Made by a program: the position numbers and the translations under genes. This document shows, in pieces, positions 51,401 through 61,536 of a stretch of DNA of 64,000 nucleotides (the first letter of the stretch is position 1; each line of letters starts with the position of its first letter). The stretch spans positions 69,957,101 through 70,021,100 of the forward strand of contig NC_080428.1 of assembly GCF_029873635.1 (NCBI RefSeq), read 5' to 3'. This DNA comes from Malania oleifera (Eukaryota > Streptophyta > Magnoliopsida > Santalales > Ximeniaceae). The notes beneath the pieces were generated by a model, which did not search any database, was not told the origin of the DNA, and saw nothing but the letters and a program-made list of their open reading frames with translations.

Positions 51401-54400
51401 AATAATATTATAGAAGCCTTAAATATCTTCATACTATTAATTTTTATACTTAAATATTCAACTTCAATATTTTGCAAACACTCCATCCTGAAGAAATTGT
51501 TGATTCAACATCTATTTTTTAGATAAAAAAATATAGGAAGTCATTGAATTACAAAATTAAAATGAATGATGTACTATACAAAAAATTCACATTTATATAC
51601 AATAAACATAAATAAATAAAACAGGTTCATTAAAGGGAAATTACATAGAAGTATAGAACAAACATGCTATTAAAATATACATATATCATTACCAATATTA
51701 GAGCCCATCTCTAAGATCCAATCTTTGAAGAGAAATAAGTAAAAATTTTATTAAAATGACTTATTGTAATTTAGGTTAAAGTATTAAAGTTCAGGAAAAT
51801 GAGAAGTTAAAGCGAACTGTATTTTTAATATATTGAGACCGATTTAATATTTTACGTAACATAAAAGGCAAAGAATATTTTAAACATCTTTTGTGGATAC
51901 TTATATTCTTAGCTCATGACTTAGTCCTTAGGCCTAGAAGAACACAGCATACATTAAACTTCCAAGGCATGAAACTCAATTTTTTTTATTAGGATACATT
52001 TCTATTGGGCTGCTCAATCTTAATAAATGTGTAAATGGCCCAAAAAATTTAGAGAGGCAGCAGTATAACAGTAAAGAACTTTTTGTTTTAAAAAAATTAT
52101 AATAATATTAAAAATTTTTGGAGGTTGGGGGGCGATCACCTGCCTCAGCCCAAGATCTGCAGCTAGGTAGGGGCAAAGATGCGGAGTGTCCCAAAGAAAA
52201 TCTATTACAATTGTGTCACTTTTGAACAGTATGTCATTTCTTTTTAAGTTAGTACCACAGTTATGTAGTGTTAATATTTCACTGATTATCTCCTCTCATA
52301 TTTTGCTTAAAAGAGACATAAATTTGTCAAAAAATTACAAGCTAATGTAGTTACCGAGGGATATTTTTATTTTGATTTGGGTAAGCCACTTCTGAGATTT
52401 AGATCCAACGAGGTACTGTTAAGGCAATCTAATTCCCAGATTTTTTTGCACACAGAATACAGTTTCTAGCTTAAGTTTGTGTCTAATCAGTTCAATATAT
52501 GCCACTCTCAACTACATAATCTACAAAGAAAATGTCCTGCACATAGCACAAGGTACTGCAATGGACAAGTGGCTTTAATTTGCTTGGGTAACCTACTCTA
52601 GATATTTGGATCCAGGAAAAGTAGTTGAAGGATACAAATATAATTCCAAGACACTGGTTGAGCATAACCTACTTCATGCATTACAGTCCTGTGTGTTGCA
52701 TCAGGTACAGCAGTTTTTCTTATACCGGTTAACTTTTAGGATTAAAGTAGAGTAGAGAGGTTCAGACCGGGTTAGTGTCGTGGCAGTAAGATTAAAAGTG
52801 TACTCTAGGGTGGCGTCATGTGAATTATCTTTAGTAACTGTCTAATGCAAGTCCTGATAGTAATACAATTTGAAATTCACTCTGAAGGTTTATTTTTTTG
52901 CAAGTTTCTTATACCTGTTCAGTTTTTGGATTAAAGTTGGAACGAGAGGACACATGAGCTGGCTAAGTGTCATGGGCTGAAGACTTCACACCTTGTGAGG
53001 GGCTGTGCAGCACTCACTAAAGCACTGTCGCTTAACTAATCAGCCAAAATATACTGCGGTTAACCACAAGAACACATTCTCAACATGCAAGGTAAGTGGA
53101 AGCAATAAGCAGTAATGTAAGCAAATGAGAATCACACGGTAAACATTGAAGCAACGTAATTCACCGAACAACAATCTCCATAGGCAACATGTGTATAGCA
53201 AGGAACCCAAGTAGGCTGAATACGTTTACAAATGCCAGTGAGTTTTACAATGACTAATGAACACTCACCCTCCCCTAAAGAGCTTTCTATGATATTTTAG
53301 CTGTGGCATTAGGAAACATAAAACTAACCGAGGAGTCATACTCCCATTTTATACCAAGGCATTGACACAATCAATGAACAAAACATATACTACTATTTAC
53401 ATGATGGTAACCCTTCCCATGCACACAATACAAGCGATCACAGGCAAGCATAATCCCCTGAATAAGCTGGCTCGTGACACTGGGTAAGTGCTGTGGCAAT
53501 CAGATTGTGGATGTACTTTTGGGTGGCATCATGTGCATTACCTTCATTACTATTTATAAAAGTTCAAATACTAACAAAATGTATAGCTCTTTTTGCAGGT
53601 TTAATTTATTCCAATCAGAAATCTTAGTTGTATAGAAGTTCCAAAGTGTTGAGTTTCCAAATGTAGATGTAAATTTCATATCCCTTTCCCCTCTCTCTGA
53701 AATTACGGTTCATGTATAATCTTTTTATCTCAGTTCTGCCCACACTATGTGATCTACTAATGCTTGCACATATAATTGAACTTTGAACATCTTCAAGTGA
53801 TAAAAAACTATGCATGTACCTGCAATATTTAAATATATATACCTTATTGATATGCAATGATATCTACTTTGTCAAAAAAAATAAAATGTTAGAAGATATT
53901 CAGATTATTAGATGCTTTATTTGGACGTTTAGTGTAAGAGTAACAGTAAAGCATACTTCTGATCAAGTAAAAATTTTATTTGATTGGATCTTGTATTTGG
54001 TTAGAAGTCATTGTTTTGCTATGTCTCATTAAGAATAAATAAGTTTCTGCTCTCTGTTTTGTTGTTAAGATAATAAAATTTACTTGAACTGCATTTGATG
54101 ATATGTTTGTGCGCTTATGTGTGTTTACATGAGTGCGCATTTCTATCTACTTTTCTAGTTCTAAAACATTGAGTTTTGAAAACAAATAATTTGATGGATA
54201 TTTGTGGCGATTAACAATATAAAAGTTCTACGTTTATTGTTGAATTGATAATAAGTTTCTGCTCTCTATTTTGTTGTTAAGATAATAAAATTTACTTGAA
54301 CTGGCATTTGATGATATGTTTGTGCGCTTATGTGTGTTTACATGTGTGCGCATTTCATATCCTACTTTTCTAGTTCTAAAACATTGAGTTTTGAAAACAA

Positions 54401-57400
54401 ATAATTTGATGGATATTTGTAGCGATAAACAATATAAAAGTTCTACGTTTATTGTTGAATTGATAATATTTGTCATCAATTTGCATTTGGAGATTCTGCA
54501 TATGTTTGGTATTGGTGTTTGTGAATTTTGGAATTGCATGGTGTGGTTTGTGGACAAGGTTATTCATGATACATGTAGCATTTGAATTTTTATACAACAA
54601 CAACAAAATGAAGCCTTAAGTCCTACTAGGTAGGGTCGGCTATATGAATCATTATCCGCCAATTTATGCGATCATGGACCATTTCTTTTGATAGATTTAG
54701 GGCTATTAAATCCTAACTCACTATCTCCTTCCAAGTTATTTTAGGTCTACCCCTACCTCTTCTACAGCCCCCCACAATAACTAACTCACTCTTCCTCATT
54801 GGCGTATTATGTGGCCTACGTTGCAAGTGTCCATACTATATGAGTCGTCCCTCCCTTATCTTATCTTCTATAGGACCTACACCTAATTGTAGAATTATTA
54901 GATATCTGTTAGCCTTTATTAGAGGCTGATTTTTAGGAGATTTATAGATAACAAATCAGTTAGAATTATTAGATATCTGTCAGCCTTTATTAGAGGCTGA
55001 TCTTTAGGAGATTTACAGCTAACAAATCAGTTTATTTGTTAGCTATTTTTGGTTCCACAATCCTAGAGGATTTGGCTAGCTTGTTATCCGATTCCGTAAA
55101 TAGTTTTTCATATTTTACTGCTTCCCATTTTAAATAGGATATTTTCAGTAAGTTGTAAATATCCATAGTAATTAAATGAGAATTATCATCTATTTAAAGG
55201 GAATGTAATATTTTCATATGAGTGTGGAATATTCAGTTTTCTTTTCCACATTTTAACACTAACTTACTGTGAATATGTTCATTCCTTAATTTATCTTTCA
55301 GTGTTATACTACTCATCCATCTAAGTATTCTCATCTTGCCAACTTTTACTTTTTGGATATTCTGTTTTTTCGTCGTCCAACATTCTGATCCATATAGCAT
55401 AGTCCAACATTCTGATCCATATAGCATAGCTGGTATTATAGCCATCCTATAAAATTTTCATTTTAATTTTAAAGGTATTCTATGATCACAAAGTACACTT
55501 GAAGCATTTCTCCATTTTACCCAACCTACTTTAACTCTATGCATTACACCATCTTCAATTTCTCCTTCAGCTTGCGTAATAGATACAAGATATCAAAATC
55601 TACAAGTGTTATTTATTTCTTCATCATCAAGTTTTAACTTTATCTCCAATATTCCTCCTACCATTACTGAAATTACATTTCATATATTGTGTCTTATTTC
55701 TACTTATCTTAAAGTCTCTAGATTCCAAAGCTTCTCTCCATAATTCTAACTCAGCCTCTACACCGCTCCTAGTTTCATCAATTAATACAATATCATCTGC
55801 AAACAACATACACCATGGAACCTCATTTTGAATAATCTTAGTCATTTGGTCCATCACTAAAGCAAAAAGATAAGGGCTCAAAGCAGATCCTTGATGTACA
55901 CCTATGGTGACTGAAAATTCTCTAGTTTCTCCATCTATAGTCCTTACACTAATCATTACTCCATCGTACATATCCTTAATGACATCAGTATACCTACTAC
56001 ATATACCCTTTTTTACTAAAACCCACCATAAAACTTCCCTAGGTATCCTATCATGTGCTTTCTCTAGGTCAATAAATATCATATGCAAGTCCCTCTTTTT
56101 TCCCTAAACTTTTCCATTAATCTTCTTAAAAGATAAATAGCTTTTGTGGTAGATCTCTTAGGCATAAAATCAAATTGATTTTCTCAGACCTTCATTTCTA
56201 ACCTTAATCTTTGTTCAACTACCCTTTCCTATAATTTCATCGTATGACTCATAAGTTTAATTCCACGATAGTTATTACAATTTTGAATATCTCCTTTATT
56301 TTTATATATAGGTATTAAAGTGTTTTTCCTCCATTCATCTGGCAATATCTTAGTTTTTATAATTTTATTGAATAAATTAGTCAATCATATAATTTCATTA
56401 TCACCTAAACATTTCCAAACTTCAATTGGGATGTTATCCAGTCCTATAGTTTTCCCATTTTTCACCTTTTTTAATGCAAACTTAACTTCGCTAACTCTAA
56501 CTTTGCGAATAAATCTCATATTTCTAGTCTTTTCCTCATTTGTCAAATCTAAGTTTAAGCCTCCTATTTGGTTTTCATTAAACAACTTGCTAAAATAACT
56601 TCGTCATCTTTATTTAACGTCTTCGTCCTTAACCAAGACAATATCATCCTCACTTTTTATACATTTTACATTTCCTAAGTCCTTACTCTTCTTTTCTCTA
56701 ACTTTAGCAAGTTAATATATATCTCTTTCCCCTTCTTTTGAATCTAATCTATCATACAAACTATTAAATGATCTATATTTAGCTTCACTAACGAAATGTT
56801 CAAAAAATATTTTATGACTTCATAAAATATTTGGAATGTTTAAAATATAGGGGATTCATTGCAATAGCTTTACACCCACAGACAATGTACTCATAACTGA
56901 AGTGCATGATTGGTACAAGATCCTATTTGTTTAATTGTTTGGAAAATAAGATCATTCACCAAAAACAGACAAATATAAGATAATAAATTATTTACCAACA
57001 GACACAAATATGTTTATACATCATGAAGGATGCTTATCTAAAACACGAGCTTATTTTTTATTAATTCGAGGAAAGAAACTCCCTGTGGAGATCCAAGTTT
57101 CTCCACCAGGGATATGAATACCACAAGCTTGCACTCTCATCATTCATCATAAAACTCTGCAATGTTCAAGTAGATAATTGCAATTGTGCGATGCATAGGA
57201 ATATGCCATTCACACAAGTAACAATAACAATAACTAAGTCTTGTCTCAACTAACTGGAATACCATGGACAACAAATGTGCCAAATCTTAGTTTTTTGGAT
57301 AGGTGAAGAGCCAAAAAGTAAAACATTTTGAACTAGCACATTTCCTATGCAAGGCGCCCCAAATAGTACCAAGTCTTACAAATGACAATGACAATAATAA

Positions 57401-58821
57401 CTAAGACTTTGTCCCAACTATTTGAAGTTGGTAACATGGATCCTTTACCCCAACAAAAGAGTGCAACAAAAAAATTTAGCTATATATTGATTTGCAAACA
57501 GAGAGAAGAAAAAAAAATATCCCAATTCAATAAACAAGTATATAATTGACACTTAGAACAACACCAAAGTACCAGCAACAGTTTCATTCCTTTAGTTTCA
57601 TTCCCTGGAAATGGATGAAACTTAAGCAAACATTTATATATTTAGTTATACCTGTAATAAAGTCCGCAAAGCCTTCTTCTTGAATTCTCTCGTCCCTGGT
57701 GGATATGGAGCAGCTGGAACTTCCCATTTTTTATCATTATCTCTGCAAACTCCCCAGTGAACAACAACATCTCCAGGTATATCAGTTTCTAAGTATAGAA
57801 TATTCTTGGCAGCCTCAGGACATTTCCTGACAGAAACACTCAGTGAGTTGTCAAGAGGAACTTCTTTTACTATAGCTAGCTCTTCATAAAACCCTTCAAG
57901 ACCCCTACTGGGTTTATGAGAATCTATGGGTTCAGTACTGACTTCTCTCTCTATAGATTGAGATCCTTCTGTTTTACGAAGCATGTGAGACAGATGTCCC
58001 AAAGCCCCTGGAATAGGAATAGAGGAAGACGCGAGTCAATTCAGCACATAAATTTAAGAGAAAGAAAAATTCATCTTTGCGGAAAGTGTCTGTCACACAA
58101 AATAAGTTCTGACAAATGTGAACAACTGCTTAGGACAGCAAATGAACTTTTCCTACATCCTATTCCAGATTCAGTCTAAATATCATTGCTATGTTAAGTT
58201 CATTCAGTCAGCCCCCATGCAGAATGGCTGCTGAACAGAAATTGACAGGAGATCCTAACAAGTAACAAGCACCCATCCATGGCCAAAACCTCCCAGATCA
58301 ATTCTTAAGTGGTGTTGCCTTCGTTTGACAAGGTTCCAGATTCAAGATAAAGACAGTAATGCGGACTTCATGCGTACACAAGGCATCTTAAAATTAAATC
58401 ATGTTTACAAATATAACCATCATTCACGCTGCAAGTTATTCCAAGGTGTGGAACTTATTCAGAAAACATCCTGCTTTTTTAAAAATTTATGACCACTGAC
58501 AACAAGTAGAATAATTGGACTCAAGTAGGTTTCGGATATTTGATTAAAAAGATAAGTCCCAGACCATCAGCACCAAAAACCAAACTAAACACAAATTAAA
58601 GCAAACTGGACAACCTTACAGCATTAAAATGTGATATAAATAAATTAAAGTGTGAAATACACATCACATATGAATATAAAGACCTGGAAATATCCCAAAG
58701 CCTTTTTTTGCTCCAACAATATTGCTATCTTCACGAAGATACTGCATCAGAGGCACCTTGAAATCTCTCCCTCTGTGCTGATACCAAGCTCCAGTTTCTT
58801 CATCCTGCAGCGCCAAGGCCC

Positions 58822-58852
<31 letters not shown>

Positions 58853-60090
58853 CAGAAAGGGAAAACAGTCATACCAAAGATTTATTGCTGATTTACTATC
58901 AAAGAGCCAACATAACTAACAAAAAGAACCAGCCATCTCAATAGCCAAGTATTGAAAACCAGAACCTTCAAAACAAAATTTATAGCTGTAATTGCACTGT
59001 TGGGATTAAAATCTATTTTCACTTCATATAATGTATCTCCTTCCACAGTGGCAGATGATTTCTTCAAGGGAGTCTCTATTGCATAGTCCTGGGGAAAAAA
59101 AAAGTGCATGTGATACTTGCAGAGGAGTTATAAACCAAACTGAACAGCTCAGGCATCAAATTATTGATCCCATACCTTAATGGCGATGGAACCAGAAGGT
59201 CTCATTTCTGCAGGAGGTTGATCCCATTCACTAAAAATATTATAAACAAACTTTAGAATATCGTGAGAAAATCATGGCTGGTCCCTTCGATTCAACAGTA
59301 TAACAAAATTAAAGAAACATATATGATATATCCTGGATAATCAAAAATGAAAACTCAAATGTTTAGCTTAAATTGTGGGTTTGTTCGTATTAGTAACCAA
59401 TCAAATTTTCAGAAATTAAAACATGATCGGAAAACAGTAAGCACCTGCCGACGTCGTCTATGTAGGAAACACCCCAGTGAAGAACCCATTTCCCCGGAAG
59501 GTTACATCCGACGGAGAGCTGCCAATTCTGTTTACCTTTCCCGCGATCAAATCTTATAAATATTTTACCCTCCGCCTACAATTACAAATCAATTAGTAAA
59601 TATCCAACTGCATCCAAACCGAACTCTTCTTTCAGTTGCGGAGAATAAAAGAAAACAAAATTTCGAGTCTTGTATTCTCGGCTGCTTCTGTTTCCAGAAC
59701 TGAAATTCAAAACTCGACATCTCTTAGAATCCAAACAGAAATTGGAAATAGAAAACGTCAGGAAAAAAATCAAATCAAATTAAAATATCACAAAAGAAGT
59801 GATAGAGATCAAACTCTTTCCGTTTGTTTCAATAGAAAAGTTTCCTTGAAGTAGACATCCGCAGATTCAGAAGTCTTCGCGATAGCCGTGTCGGTGGAGC
59901 TGGCTCTGACGGTGCGAAGCGAAGGAAGCTTGAAATTGCAGAAGCTCCCGCCAAGGGAGAGCGGCTTGGGAGCACACTTCAAAGAAGATGGCCCGGTCTT
60001 CCTCCGGACAGTAATGGGGGAAATCCTTTGCAATCTAGGGTTTTCACTGATGCAGCAATGGAAGAGAGGGTAGAGACAAACAGTCGACAT
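27678..60090 (-). CDS. AMY3: Chloroplastic alpha-amylase 3 (GH13 with CBM45 domains)
   Basis: Thirteen exons on the minus strand: 59815-60090, 59445-59575, 59176-59230, 58966-59088, 58684-58804, 57652-58007, 49427-50067, 46562-46751, 41014-41120, 38718-38967, 37629-37751, 31509-31676, 27678-27836. They total 2,700 bases (899 residues plus stop; Arabidopsis AMY3 has 887), with GT-AG sites and consistent phases throughout. The enzyme is an endo-acting stromal alpha-amylase that attacks starch alpha-1,4 bonds. The order is: transit peptide (1 to about 65), two starch-binding CBM45 modules (about 93-200 and 260-395, with W110, W122, W126 and HWGV motifs), a linker helix, then the GH13 barrel from [11 protein letters not shown]. 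Conserved regions are DAVLNH (592-597), GWRLDF (nucleophile D678), VGEYWD (acid/base E703) and ENHD (D786). Cys511 and Cys599 match the redox-regulatory disulfide pair. The MSTV start is chosen because the upstream ATG at 60168 overlaps the TATA box. The gene looks fully intact although its introns are full of transposons. Confidence 0.97.
28166..30895. mobile_element. CACTA DNA transposon, non-autonomous, in AMY3 intron 12
   Basis: The ends are CACTACAAGAAAACTG and its inverted counterpart CAATTTTCTTGTAGTG, with inverted similarity extending at least 60 bases inward. Both arms (about 28166-29010 and 29626-30895) are arrays of ATTAGTGACGGTTT and AAACCGTCACTAAT motifs alternating with AT-rich spacers. 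The central 0.6 kb is unlike the arms and GC-richer, with no transposase motif. The flanking triplets (GAA and CAT) do not match, so a 3-bp target duplication is not preserved. The element depends on a transposase from elsewhere. Confidence 0.88.
31677..32389. other. AMY3 intron 11, proximal part, nothing recognised
   Basis: Intronic DNA between exon 12 and the direct-repeat element. No coding motif or transposon end recognised. Confidence 0.5.
32390..33210 (-). repeat. Long direct repeat, left copy (LTR-type candidate)
   Basis: Collinear with 35315-36035. Shared blocks include ACTCATCCTCATC, GGAAACACTCAA, CAACTAAGGTCGTCACT, TAAGGGAGATAAA, TTGCCACCCACTAGCC or TACCACCCACTAGCC, ATCTCATTCCCAAATGGA, GACACCCCTC and GTATAGTCGAATCCAAGTTA, ending at AAAACTCTAA. 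Two diverged copies about 2.1 kb apart suggest an old LTR-type fossil on the minus strand. The ends are not sharp and no primer site was found beside them. Confidence 0.6.
33211..35314 (-). mobile_element. Interior between the direct repeats, fossil of unknown family
   Basis: Moderate GC, Ser/Pro-codon-like composition, no protein domain recognised in any frame. One stretch near 34490 (TTCTGATACCACTG) resembles the reverse complement of a Met-tRNA primer site but does not sit at a repeat edge. Probably the interior of a coding-poor, LARD-like element; broken and old. Confidence 0.4.
35315..36035 (-). repeat. Long direct repeat, right copy (LTR-type candidate)
   Basis: Partner of 32390-33210, ending at the same AAAACTCTAA. 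Divergence by eye is high (well over 10%), so this is older than the gypsy element at 19-27 kb. Confidence 0.6.
36036..37628. other. AMY3 intron 11, distal part, nothing recognised
   Basis: AT-rich intronic DNA up to exon 11. No gene or transposon ends identified. Confidence 0.5.
39890..40920 (+). mobile_element. Possible copia-like leader/gag-start fossil in AMY3 intron 9
   Basis: The stretch differs from the surrounding intron: CT-rich repeats with recurring ACTGTTCAT motifs, then GC-richer DNA. From about 40816 a short plus-strand frame ([15 protein letters not shown], then [10 protein letters not shown]) is reminiscent of the N-terminus of plant copia Gag. No LTR pair, primer site or other domain is seen. 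Tentative. Confidence 0.3.
42048..44975 (+). mobile_element. Solo LTR, gypsy (chromovirus-like), with perfect 5-bp duplication
   Basis: Starts TGTAAAGACCCGG and ends CAGGGCGTTACA, the paired termini typical of plant Tekay/Del-type gypsy LTRs. It is flanked by CAAAC at 42043-42047 and 44976-44980. It is 2,928 bp with no internal gene, as expected after LTR-LTR recombination. It sits in AMY3 intron 8, antisense to the gene. It holds several (TA)n tracts (about 42319-42343 and 42400-42425) and two internal tandem duplications. Confidence 0.88.
43735..44410 (+). repeat. Internal duplications within the solo LTR
   Basis: A unit of about 60 bp (AGCTAAAAG...GTTAGCAGAT...TAGCAC...AGACTAACTGAT) occurs twice at 43738-43857. 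A unit of about 190 bp, marked by GAGGGCTT(G/A)CTGAGTAAG and CTACTTGTATGGGCGGGTA, occurs twice at about 44110-44410. Confidence 0.8.
45540..45900 (+). mobile_element. L1-type LINE fragment in AMY3 intron 8
   Basis: Plus-strand translation gives [31 protein letters not shown] and [15 protein letters not shown]. This is the zinc-finger (zf-RVT) end of plant L1 ORF2, with the HC pair, the W-x-x-x-L block and the final W-x-x-WLEWN(D/R) block. It is 5'-truncated and ends in a pyrimidine/T-rich stretch. No target duplication found. Confidence 0.7.
46777..47937 (+). mobile_element. Solo LTR, copia (SIRE/Maximus-like), beside AMY3 exon 8
   Basis: Begins TGTTAATAGTGTTG and ends TTGTATCCACA, after the ACCACCCAATTCATACCCCC block characteristic of Sireviruses. 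About 1.16 kb with no interior. The flanks ATAAC/ATAAT may be a one-mismatch duplication if the edge lies 3 bases further left. The left edge is only about 25 bases from the exon 8 acceptor (46752-46753). Confidence 0.72.
47938..49426. other. Rest of AMY3 intron 7
   Basis: AT-rich intronic DNA up to exon 7. No gene or well-defined transposon recognised. Confidence 0.5.
51280..52180. repeat. Possible interspersed repeat in AMY3 intron 6
   Basis: The left edge carries GGTGGATCCAGGATTTTGTG followed by a G-rich run. The right edge has TTGGGGGGCGATCACC before CAGCCCAAGATCTGCAG. Plant repeats with such GGATCC...GGGGGC borders are common, but I could not define terminal repeats or a family. The surrounding 50.1-52.9 kb is otherwise plain intron. 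Confidence 0.3.
52968..53479. mobile_element. Short insertion with near-perfect 9-bp target duplication
   Basis: Starts TGTCATGGGC and ends GCTCGTGACA (inverted match 8 of 10). The flanks CTGGCTAAG (52959-52967) and CTGGGTAAG (53480-53488) match at 8 of 9. Host sequence on both sides is continuous with a diverged sister stretch near 52770-52840. The 9-bp duplication with short inverted ends fits a small non-autonomous Mutator-like element. A solo LTR is the alternative. No coding sequence. Confidence 0.5.
54041..54464. repeat. Tandem duplication, 212-bp unit, in AMY3 intron 6
   Basis: AAGTTTCTGCTCTCT at 54041 recurs at 54253, and both units continue in step through TTACTTGAACT, GATATGTTTGTGCGCTTATG, CATTGAGTTTTGAAAACAAA and TTCTACGTTTATTGTTGAAT. 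By eye they differ at only a handful of sites, so the duplication is recent relative to neighbouring repeats. Confidence 0.92.
54594..56800 (-). mobile_element. RTE-type LINE, reverse-transcriptase part, in AMY3 intron 6
   Basis: Read on the minus strand, [20 protein letters not shown] lies near the 5' end. Next come [20 protein letters not shown] (RT entry block), [34 protein letters not shown] and [20 protein letters not shown] (catalytic FADD), all typical of plant RTE. The 3' end has the AGGGAGGGACGA block and finishes in (TTG)n next to 54594. It is 5'-truncated (no endonuclease seen) and broken by many stops and shifts, by a nested LTR at 54888-55258 and by a 27-bp local duplication near 55378-55431. 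Confidence 0.92.
54888..55258 (+). mobile_element. Solo LTR (copia-like) nested in the LINE
   Basis: Begins TGTAGAATTATTAGATATC and ends CACATTTTAACA. The flanks CTAAT/CTAAC form a one-mismatch 5-bp duplication. It interrupts LINE sequence that is continuous in the copy at 3100-3140. A unit of about 66 bp at its left end (AGAATTATTAGATATCTGT...TAACAAATCAGTT) is present twice. Confidence 0.72.
56801..57651. other. AMY3 intron 6, 5' part
   Basis: Plain AT-rich intron between the LINE and exon 6. Two short related stretches (ACAATAACTAAG...TTGTC(T/C)CAACTA at about 57228 and 57394) suggest minor local duplication. No gene. Confidence 0.5.
58824..58852 (-). repeat. (CT)n microsatellite upstream of the AMY3 exon 5 acceptor
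   Basis: About 14 GA units on the plus strand read as (CT)n on the coding strand. The run ends 18 bases before the exon 5 splice acceptor at 58805-58806, so it occupies the polypyrimidine-tract position of intron 4. Confidence 0.9.
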
Positions 60091-60124
60091 TTGTTTAACC
60101 GGTGAGAAGGTTGACGGAGCAGTG

Positions 60125-60151
60125 GAGAGAGAGAGAGAGAGAGAGAGAGAG
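60125..60151 (-). repeat. (CT)n microsatellite in the AMY3 5' UTR
   Basis: About 13 GA units on the plus strand read as (CT)n in the transcript, just downstream of the TATA box and 35 bases upstream of the MSTV start codon. CT-rich initiator and leader sequences are common in plant core promoters. Confidence 0.9.
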
Positions 60152-60166
60152 GGCGTGTTTGCAGAC

Positions 60167-60173
60167 ATTTATA
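60167..60173 (-). promoter_or_regulatory. Probable TATA box of AMY3
   Basis: TATAAAT on the minus strand, 77 bases upstream of the MSTV start codon. Initiation about 30 bases further on would fall in the CT repeat. It overlaps the upstream in-frame ATG at 60168, which would then not be transcribed. Confidence 0.6.
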
Positions 60174-60174
60174 G

Positions 60175-61536
60175 AGTTCACATATTTTTAGTTATTTTTT
60201 AGGTTGCAACCTGAAAGTTCTTTTTCGCTTTTCATTTTAACTTCAAATTGCGAAATTCCCCCCTAAAGTTTCCAAAATAACAGTAACTTCCCATATTTCA
60301 TGATGTTTGACAACTGGGTTTTTCTATTTGTAATTATTATGAAATAATCCGAATTAAGTTTATAAGAAGTGTTTAATTTGAATTTGTATTAATTTAGATG
60401 AAATTTAATATAAATTTTAATTTAAAATCTGAAATATATACTTGTAAACACAATATATATTTTTTTAATAAATAGTCTAACATTTTCATGAATAATAATT
60501 TTAAATATTTATAATTTTGATAATTCTTAACCATCTTTACGATGGTTCCACTATTATTACAATCCCGACGCATTATTTTAAACTAATTTTAATTTTAATG
60601 TTTTTCTTCAATTTTTTATCATAATTAATCTATCGTACTGATTTACTTTTTAATATGCATCTATGTATATAAGTCATAAACATGTATATAAACTCGAGTG
60701 ATATACATAACACAAAAGTTGGTTTATATCCTACATACTATTCATCAAAGCTGTTTATTCTTCCATGTATTTAGAAGGACTTAGAGATCCCAAAAAAAAA
60801 AAGAATGGTGAGACAATCATGTACCGACCTTCCAAATGGAAGTCGTGTCCGCATCTGGACTTTACCCTGATCAATGAGACCGACGGTAGGAGGACGTTGA
60901 TCCGTAGGTTTAGTGTCGCACCAGGGGGTCTAAATGGTTCGCCGGTAGCTGGAGTACCCACATCATTAAAAAAAATTATACAATAATACATTTTAATTTA
61001 AGTCTCTATCTTTAATTTGCATTTTTCAAATGCAACATTAATTGTTAATGTCGAAAGTTATCTCATCGCTTATGTGAGGCATATATTTTGGCAAATTTAA
61101 CTCCACAAGTTTAAAAATTCACTCTCATGAAAGGTCATGCCATACATTCTACCATAAAAGAAGGCAGTAAGAGCAAGTTTCAATGTCTCAATTCAAAAGA
61201 GTAAAATATACTGATATTGTTGACGGTTTGACAAGAAGACAATTACTTTTTAAAAAATTTCAAAATTTTAAGGAAATGAGAGGTTTTAAAACAAACTTTC
61301 ATCTTTAATAGTATTTTGTGTATTGAAAAAATATAGTGGAAAATGAGTTTTCTTTTTATTTTCCTTTTTTTCAACTAAAATTTTTAATCCAAACAGACTT
61401 TAAGAGCTTTGAGGATTGTAAAATGTCCTAAAATTAAATGTCAAATGAGGTCTTTGGAATTTTAAAATTTCAGGAAAAATTTATAAATTTTCTAAAATAT
61501 TAAGAAAAGCAAATATATTTTATCCTCTTTCCATAC
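60175..61536. other. AMY3 5' flank, no further gene
   Basis: AT-rich DNA with one GC-richer island at about 60815-60960 whose origin I do not recognise. No supportable gene. Confidence 0.45.

Noticed and set aside
60755-60991. 78-codon minus-strand frame in a GC-richer island upstream of AMY3
   Set aside because: No recognisable motif, it includes a poly-Phe run from an A-tract, and it lacks any partner exon.
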